From the NCBI RefSeq assembly GCF_016859285.1, contig NC_053415.1, forward strand, positions 7,143,501-7,207,500: a stretch of 64,000 nt of DNA. The letters run 5' to 3'. The notes beneath the pieces are model-generated. The model ran no database searches, was not told where the DNA came from, and worked only from the letters and a program-made list of their open reading frames with translations. Each line of letters starts with the position of its first letter. Position 1 is the first letter of the stretch. Below, piece by piece: positions 56,746 to 64,000 of the stretch. Source of the stretch: Xiphias gladius (taxonomy: Eukaryota > Chordata > Actinopteri > Istiophoriformes > Xiphiidae). The position numbers and the translations under genes are program-made.

Positions 56746-59182
56746 ATGACAGACCCGGCGACCCAAGAGTCCTACCCTGTCCCAGACCCGACTATTGTGG
56801 ATCCCTGCCCGGCCGCGGTGCGGAACGGCCAGTGCGCCCCGGATGGCTTCGCCAACAACCATCACCAGCAAGCCAAACCCCCCGGCCAGCCCGAGCCGTT
56901 CACCACGGGCCAGGAGATGAAAATCACAGACAGCGTGGAGGGAGAAGGTAACTTCATCTATCTCGGTCATGTTTGGACGTGGTTTGTGAAACTCACGGAT
57001 GTGAACGTGTGAGTGTTGGGTGGAGATGGAAAGGCTTTTTTTTTGTGAGGTATTTTTAGTCCGCTATTACCTGAATAATTTATCATAAACCCACATCAGC
57101 AGGATTCAGATTAGAGTAAAGCAAAAGTTTAAATCATTCGTAAAATGATGATATTGTTGCCTCTAGTCCTTAAAGGCATTCATTGATCCATTCCTTCATC
57201 CATTCCTTCATTCATTATATTTTCTTTCAGTTTTAGACATTACATTGCCTCAGGGGACAAAGTTGACCGTGGGAATTCAACGTGCACCCAGAGCCACACA
57301 GACTCAGTCTGCATTAAAGCTAGATTCTAATACTAATCACGTGTATGCCTCACAAACCCTTAAGTCTGCATTTACATTTGCTTAAGCACATGTGTGTGTG
57401 TGTGTGTGTGTGTGGGTGTGTGTGCGTTTCTGTGATTTTTCTACTACTATAATCCAATTCATCACCTAATATGCATCAAATCCTTGAAACAAAACATTCC
57501 TTAGTGGATAATAAGAGGGCCTCGGTTATACAATGAATCCTAAGCCTGTTGCTCTGTTTATATAGGCATTCGCTTGGTTTATTGAATGTAATTTATGTTT
57601 AGTGGGTCTGATTGCAAAGGAATAACTGACATGTTTGTTAAACCGTGTAGCTTTCTGTAGCCTACTAATGAAAGTAATATGTTTGAGCATGGGATGAGTA
57701 AACAGAAACGGTTATTGTATTTAGTGTCATGACAGCTACTAGTATGCTGACTGGATTTGGCTAATTTCTAAGAGCTGGAACCAACCTATCCACCTACTCA
57801 AGAAAAGATAAATATAAGGTCAGAATGAAGGGTTTTAGAAAAACAATGCATTCATCCTTTTTGTCTGCTTTCTTTAATGTGTCACCGAGATTCTCATTCC
57901 TTAAATTGCTTGAAGAAAGTGGTCCGTTGAGAGATTGTATCACTTGAGAAGAAGACTGATCCTGTAAGGGAGTACTCCAGTGATTCAGGGTCAGAATTCT
58001 GGGGAGCTTGTGCGAGACAGATGGTGGAAATGGTTAAAACCAAAGCAGTAGAGGCCGAGATACACTGACTTTTAGTCCCTCGCAGGGGTCAAGATTCAAA
58101 AGCACTGGATCCTACATGGAGCCAATGCAACTCAATAGCATCTCTCAGTAGACCCTCTCTGCCTGCTGCCTGTCTCCACACTCAAACCAAGACAACCCTG
58201 ACGACATCCCTATGACATCGGCAGAGTTATTTTCTCAGATTTGAACAGAACTCCTCTAGAACCATAGACGTCATTATTCAAGGGTTTTAACAAGCTCAGT
58301 AGTACTGACCATAACTGGTAATGTGATGTTTATGTGAAAATTGGTGGAGCACCCCTTTAAATGTATGTAATCAGTTTTGTTACTTTGCTTTGTGATGTCA
58401 GGTGAGCCGATGTAAATAAAGGCCACTACCTTGACTGGGAATGAGTTCATCTCACGGAGATATCAAAAGCTACATGAGCAGGCATCGAGCAGGAAACTTG
58501 ACTTTAACAGTCAAGCAATTTAAATATTTCAAGCAAAAGCAAGGTTTAAACAAACAGTGGCACACATCACGCACAAACATGTCAGCACACTATATTTCAA
58601 ACATTCACACTCTCCCTGTCTACCTCCTTCCCCTGCATTCCTCGTCTCTCTCCTATTTACATAAATGCCCCTGCCAATGCTGTTAGAAAACCTCTGCAGT
58701 CTTTTGATCAGGGTTATCCATGCCAGTGACTTTTTCCTATCCTGCTAAGATAATAATACATTACAAGGCATGGTGATGTCTGATGGAAGTACAGTAAGAC
58801 ATGTACAGTAGTAAAGGTTAAGAGCAGGCGTTAGGATTATTTAAGAAAGTAATTATTCATCTCTCTCAGGCCACACTCCTCCCACGAGTATTATAGCAGT
58901 CATGTGTTTCCTCTTGCAAATGTGTACTGGAGGAGGGCAATCAGCCTTTTGAGCAAGGTGCCTGATGTTACTTTTTTTTTTTTTTTTTTAAAGAATTGCG
59001 ATGACAGAGACAAGTGTCAAGTGAGACACACACTCACACCCACCCACACAATCCTGTGCGTGTGTCACGGAGAGCTGTACGGGGAGATGTTGAGCACATG
59101 CCTTCTGTCTGATCCCTCAGCCAGAGATCATGTGAGCAAAGTGATTTAGCCATGCTGTCTCACTTCCTCCCTCTTCCACACA

Positions 59183-59276
<94 letters not shown>

Positions 59277-59855
59277 GACACAGACATAGACATACGCACA
59301 CAAGCTGGTTAGCCATTTTAGCCAATTTGGCTTTACTCTAAAAAGTTTTTGAGTAGCTTCTAGTTGTCAATTTACATGCAACTTGATTTGTGCTATATAA
59401 AATAAGGTAATCTTGGATAGTATGATCAACATTTCAGTAGTGGCCACCTGCATTGTGTTGTGAGTGTTTCTTGTAAAATTCCATTCACTCGAATCTTCAC
59501 TTACTAGTGATCTTGCATTTACTGGGCTGGAAACCATGCTAATACCAATAATAAATCACTCTGGCTCCTAGAGGCCTGTTCAGTGTTGTCAGAGCATGTC
59601 CAGTCACTGGTTATAAGACCTGTGTTTTGCACTCAAGAAAAATGTCAAATATATGATTTATAACATGATTCATTATTGTTGTTTATACAACAAACATGAC
59701 TGGGAGCATGGCATTGTAGCTCTACATGTTGGTCCATGTGAATGCCCCCTTATACATAGCACACATAAAATACACACACATGTACAGTATATACACATTT
59801 TTCTAAGAGGGATGACAAACACACACTTTGATTGATTTACATTGCCCCCCCTCCA

Positions 59856-59912
<57 letters not shown>

Positions 59913-62900
59913 GTGTTGCACAGTGTGACAGTTGACTTAATTTGCCGATAATGCAGCAAATTGATCTTGCCCTTGCCCAGACTTAGGCCTTCCCGCAATG
60001 ATCAAAACAGTCTGTTTCCAATGTTTTCTTCCTGTCAACAAATTTACATGTTTTAATTATCCGACATGAGAAGGACACTGAATGTAATAAATTATGGATA
60101 CAAAACAGCTAATAATAAACAATACTGAAGATTTCAGGCTGAAGTAAAGGCTACTAGCTACCAGATTTCTCAACGAATTAAATGCAAACTGGCATTTAAT
60201 TAGTATATTTTTTTACAGATGCATCATAACAGCCTCATAAGGTGCCCCGGGCACCTAACTTTTTAGCTTTTGGCATGCACTTGGATATGAAAAGTTTCTG
60301 ACAGTTGCAGATACAACTTGCCTGAACTAAACTAAAGTCAGCTGCAATTGTGTATTGCTTGGAGTGCAAGTGCCTGGCTTTCTTTAAAAAGAAAAAGTTG
60401 GTGGGAAGCTGGTGAGGGATTGTATTCTAGTAGCAGCACTATCTCCCTCTGGATGCTCTGTCTGTACTCTCTCCTTCTATCTACACCCACCCCAGTCAGT
60501 GGGAGTTTTAGCAAGATCAAGAACTGCAGGCAGAGTGAACTGGCCAGTCAGACTCTGAGGGAAATGTGGAAATGTAAAAAAAAAAAAAAGAAGAAGAAAA
60601 AAGAGTCAAATAAAGGTGACAGGCTTGGTATAATTACACCATTGCTTTTTAGAAGTACAAAATGAACTCAGACAAAGGGCACTGTGATGTGCTCCCAGCA
60701 ACAAGCTTTTCTCCAAGAATTTGTTGAAATTGAGGGGAATTTTCAAACATGGAGAGAACTCCTTTGTTAGGACCAAATTCTCAACAAAACACCTGCAATA
60801 TAAATTGGACGTGTGGAATATGAAAGACGAGGTTATTTACCAGGAAGGGAGAGCCATAGGTTGCATTATAGGATATGTAGGATCTAGAATTTGTGGAGCT
60901 TGACCCAGACAAGGGACTAAGGACTGCATTGATTTGTACTGTTCTCTTAAAATCGTCCCTGAATCTTTTGTGGGTCACCTGAATTTATGGAAGTGCAATA
61001 CTAAAATTTTCTGATTTTGCATTTCTGAAAATTGACTCGGTCATCAGTTGAGTTCTGTTAGAAGCAGTATAGAGGGGTTTTTATCCAATAAACAATCATG
61101 TGACTTTATCAGCTCCCTATTAGCAGCTGTTTCTGGAATGATTCCCTCTCTGTGTCCCGCACACACACACACACACACACATACACACGCACACACACAC
61201 ACACCCTCTTAGCCCACAGTCGTGCTACAATTTAAAATGATAGTTTTGAGTTTGTAAGTTACATCTTTTGGTTTTTTCTGTGTCTCAAAACGCTTGAACA
61301 AATTATTTTTCCTCAATAAAAATTACAGATACAGATAAAATATAAAGATAAATGCCTTTCTTTATATATAAAAGCCTAAACCTAAATTAAAATATTCAAG
61401 TAATTTCCAAATATGATTACTGATTTGCATCCAAAACATTTGGTTTAGTAGATTCAAAGCTCTTTTAAGCTTTGAACCTACTAAATCAAATGTTTTGGAT
61501 GCAAATTAGGTTAAAATATTAAAAGAGATTTAAACCTAAAAGAGTTTTTCCTTTCAATAGTTCCCATTGACTGTTTTTGTGGCCAAGCTAGCAGTCCAAA
61601 AAGGACACATGGGTGACTATGAAAGTCCCCGAGCCAAATTTCTGGATAGGATGACAACTGATTGCATTAAAAGCTCTTTTGGATGTAAAAGTTGAGGCTT
61701 ATAAATATTTCATGAATCTGCAGAGCTAGCCTCACATTTCACGATAACAGAACAGCTTCAGGCAGTTCAGACTCTGGGCTGTCCTGTCTGTGACTTCAGG
61801 CAAAGACTTCTCAAACAGAAACAGGGGTTTGAGCCATTAGGAAATTTATGTGAATTATATGACTTTGTCTTTGTTTATTCTGTTAGAAGATAGAAGTGTA
61901 TTGTGCCTTGAAAACCTTTTACGTTGGTTAACAAAGGCAGACTTTGATGGTCCTAACAAGCAAGTATGACTTTACTAAAAAGTATTCTGTAGCTGTGAGT
62001 TTTCTGCATGGTGGAGTGATACAGGTGTAGAGTCTGTAAGTCTGCGAAGGTCAGTAAAGTTAAACTTGAGAGGCTGCCCCTGTGCTATGCTTCACCCGTG
62101 AACTGTAATCTACAGGATAACAAGGGTCCCCAGGCATTACACAGTGTTTTGTGTCCCTCAGTGTAAATCCCCTACGCCCCCGGTGCTCTTTTTGAAGGTG
62201 ATGAGGATTATCTAAGAGGAAGGATGCATGGATGGTGGAAGAAACAGTTCCATTGATGTACAAAGCAGTAAAAATGACCCACTGATAAGGCTGCTGGACC
62301 TCTCATAGCGGATTCATCAAAACCGCCTGCTACACTAAAAAAAACCTTTCTATGAACAGATGGTTCAAAGAGCATTTATTGAGGAGAACCTGACCTCTGA
62401 CCTCCTAACAGGGGAAAACCAAGAGAATTTCCCTAAATGGTTAGACTGGAGCAGTTGGCAAACTTGCTAGTTTTAGAAGTTTTCACACTGGAAAAAAAAA
62501 AAAAAACATTTTGAAAATTTACTTTTGAGCTAAATGTTATAAAATGCACAAACAAGGGAGTCTCTTGGAAAACATCAGGGCAATTTATTAAAGCCATAAT
62601 GTGCTTTTTTGGTCAGCTTTGTATGTTTTTCATTGTTTCGAATGACACTATATTACACTGCCATTAGCCTCATTGGCTTGTCAAACATTTGTGTGGAATT
62701 GATCCAGAAGGCAGATAATAATTACTCATTCAAAATGCTGAATTGAAACAACTTTTGGAGTGGACAACATCATTTTTAGCTCAGTGTTTCTTACAGCAAT
62801 GCGCCAGGCGACTCTAAGATGAATACACAAGCTTTATACCTTCAACCTGTTTTCAATGAACCAAGTACTGATTATTCAAGACTGAAGAGAGTGTTGTTCC

Positions 62901-63178
62901 TATTTTAGTCTTGTAGATGCTTAAATAACCACTGATGCTACATCAAGCTGTCTGATATGATCAGTTGATAAAGCATTCCCCTAAAATGAGCACTGCAAAC
63001 CCAAACAAAAAGAAAGAAGGAATTGTCCTTGTAACAGTGTTTACGTGTCTCACTGCAGGTCTCCTCGAGAGCAGCATGCGGCTGAAGCCCCATGAGGCCC
63101 AGAGCTACAGGAAGAAGGCACTCTGGGTCTCCTGGACCTCCATTGTGGTCACACTCATACTGGCCGTGGCAGCTTTCA
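56746..63178 (+). CDS. tmem163: TMEM163, 5' part (two coding exons; gene runs off the window)
   Basis: TMEM163 (SV31) is a zinc-binding, cation-diffusion-facilitator-like membrane protein of synaptic vesicles and endolysosomes that exports zinc from the cytosol. Exon 1 (56746-56947) codes a Pro-rich cytosolic N-terminus starting MTDPATQESYPVPDP and ends at donor G|GTAACT in phase 1. Exon 2 (63059-63178) follows an acceptor CACTGCAG and codes LLESSMRLKPHEAQSYRKK and then the first membrane span (ALWVSWTSIVVTLILAVAAF), ending in phase 1 at GTAAGC. The exon 2 match to human (LLESSTRLKPHEAQNYRKKA) is nearly exact and settles the identity. Exon 1 is poorly conserved, as expected for this disordered N-terminus; it is accepted because of phase, start context and its GC-rich promoter setting. 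The remaining membrane spans lie beyond the right edge, so the protein is partial here. Confidence 0.94.
57388..57424. repeat. (TG)n microsatellite, interrupted
   Basis: TMEM163 intron 1. Confidence 0.85.
59184..59270. repeat. (AC)n microsatellite
   Basis: About 43 units in TMEM163 intron 1. Confidence 0.96.
59858..59910. repeat. (CA)n microsatellite
   Basis: TMEM163 intron 1; followed by GTGTGTTG, which can fold back on it. Confidence 0.95.
61160..61204. repeat. (CA)n microsatellite, interrupted
   Basis: TMEM163 intron 1. Confidence 0.92.
61423..61506. repeat. 39-bp near-perfect hairpin in TMEM163 intron 1
   Basis: Arms 61423-61461 and 61468-61506 are reverse complements at 37 of 39 positions, with a 6-base loop. 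The arms carry ATTTGCATCCAAAACATT and its complement. Could be a fold-back MITE or a transcribed hairpin. Confidence 0.9.
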
Positions 63179-64000
63179 GTAAGCATTTAAAACACTAATT
63201 TATGGACACGCAACATGTCCTACAGTGTCATAGAGTAACTTTGTTGGAATATTGCGCTGTTCAGTAGTAAGTGGACCGAATGAGTGTCACTTTATTTCTC
63301 ACTTCCCTGTTGACTCAGAGGAGATGTTCTCATCTAAATGTTTGTATTTGAGCAAACATGTACTGAGTTGTTTTACAAACAAATCTTTTACAATGTGGGA
63401 CTGGCAAAGATGCAGAAGGTTTGAGCTACATTGTTCTACTCAGGTAAAAAGCGGTTTCTATAATTTGTATTTATATTTTTTACATATTTGAGGTTAAATG
63501 TCACAAATGCTGCATTTAGATGTAAATTCAAATGAAACTTTCAACTTATATATCTGCAGATATTTGTTAGACTGAAGTTTTTTACCACAAGATTTATTTA
63601 TTTCAAATGCTAAGAATGATTTGAATGTAGTAAGATTTATTTGAAGAGCAGAGACTGGACAGGATGCAAGTAACGAATGTGTATGTAACTCACAAAATAG
63701 CACATGAAAAAACACTGTTGAAAAAACACTTAGGTGATGGATTCTATGAATAGCAGTGCATTAAGGTCACATTTTCAGGACTCTCTGAGTGTGTCCATGT
63801 GTTTCATTATATTAAAACAAGAGTTTTTATTCAGTTATGAAAGTAAGGAAAACTGAATGTCATCTTTGCACATGTAATGTGTCACTAATCTGAAATAAGC
63901 ATATTATAAAAAGATCACAAACATCTTTTGAGTGGTATGACGACAGAGAGCATGTGCGTCTTACGCACGCCCCCACGATGAAGGTCAACTGTTCAGAAAA
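63179..64000. other. Start of TMEM163 intron 2
   Basis: AT-rich. I looked for the next TMEM163 exon (the one beginning with the conserved TVSVMRYSAS-type segment) and did not find it; it must lie to the right of the window. Confidence 0.6.

Larger units (their letters stand above)
56948..63058. other. TMEM163 intron 1
   Basis: 6.1 kb with several (CA)n tracts and a 39-bp hairpin at 61423-61506. No other exon recognised. Confidence 0.65.

Overview
The window is vertebrate nuclear DNA, most likely from a ray-finned fish. It holds spliced genes with canonical GT-AG introns, many long (CA)n/(GT)n microsatellites, and a decayed Tc1-like transposon of the type common in fish. Four protein-coding genes can be recognised by reading their exons and checking that every exon junction keeps frame: MAP3K19 (+), CCNT2 (-), ACMSD (-) and TMEM163 (+, cut by the right edge). 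This is the same neighbourhood as human 2q21.3 (TMEM163-ACMSD-CCNT2-MAP3K19), so the block is old conserved synteny seen here in inverted orientation.

Layout. 1-21.4 kb has no exon I can support. It holds microsatellites, a Tc1-like element (15.29-16.80 kb), two tRNA-like SINE candidates, palindromic MITE-like footprints and one copy of a dispersed element. At 21.43-21.49 kb on the minus strand there is a convincing first coding exon of an unidentified gene that would run leftwards, in a GC-rich promoter-like region. 24.2-39.0 kb is MAP3K19: 16 coding exons, 1,488 residues, N-terminal ankyrin-like repeats, a very large disordered central exon and a C-terminal STE-type kinase domain. 38.98-41.43 kb is the convergent 3' UTR zone. 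41.43-49.15 kb is CCNT2: 10 coding exons, 726 residues. 50.27-55.52 kb is ACMSD: 10 coding exons, 336 residues, with all catalytic residues. 55.5-56.7 kb is a divergent ACMSD/TMEM163 promoter region with a near-perfect 53-bp inverted repeat. 56.75-64.0 kb holds the first two coding exons of TMEM163.

The genes do not form one pathway. MAP3K19 is a MAP kinase kinase kinase, CCNT2 is the cyclin subunit of P-TEFb for transcription elongation, ACMSD diverts tryptophan catabolism away from quinolinate/NAD, and TMEM163 is a vesicular zinc-efflux-type membrane protein. The less ordinary observations are the ankyrin module on fish MAP3K19, two conserved non-kinase islands in its large exon, the 53-bp inverted repeat between ACMSD and TMEM163, a 39-bp near-perfect hairpin in TMEM163 intron 1, and the orphan first exon at 21.4 kb. 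Protein comparisons are from memory of the human orthologues; no search was run.
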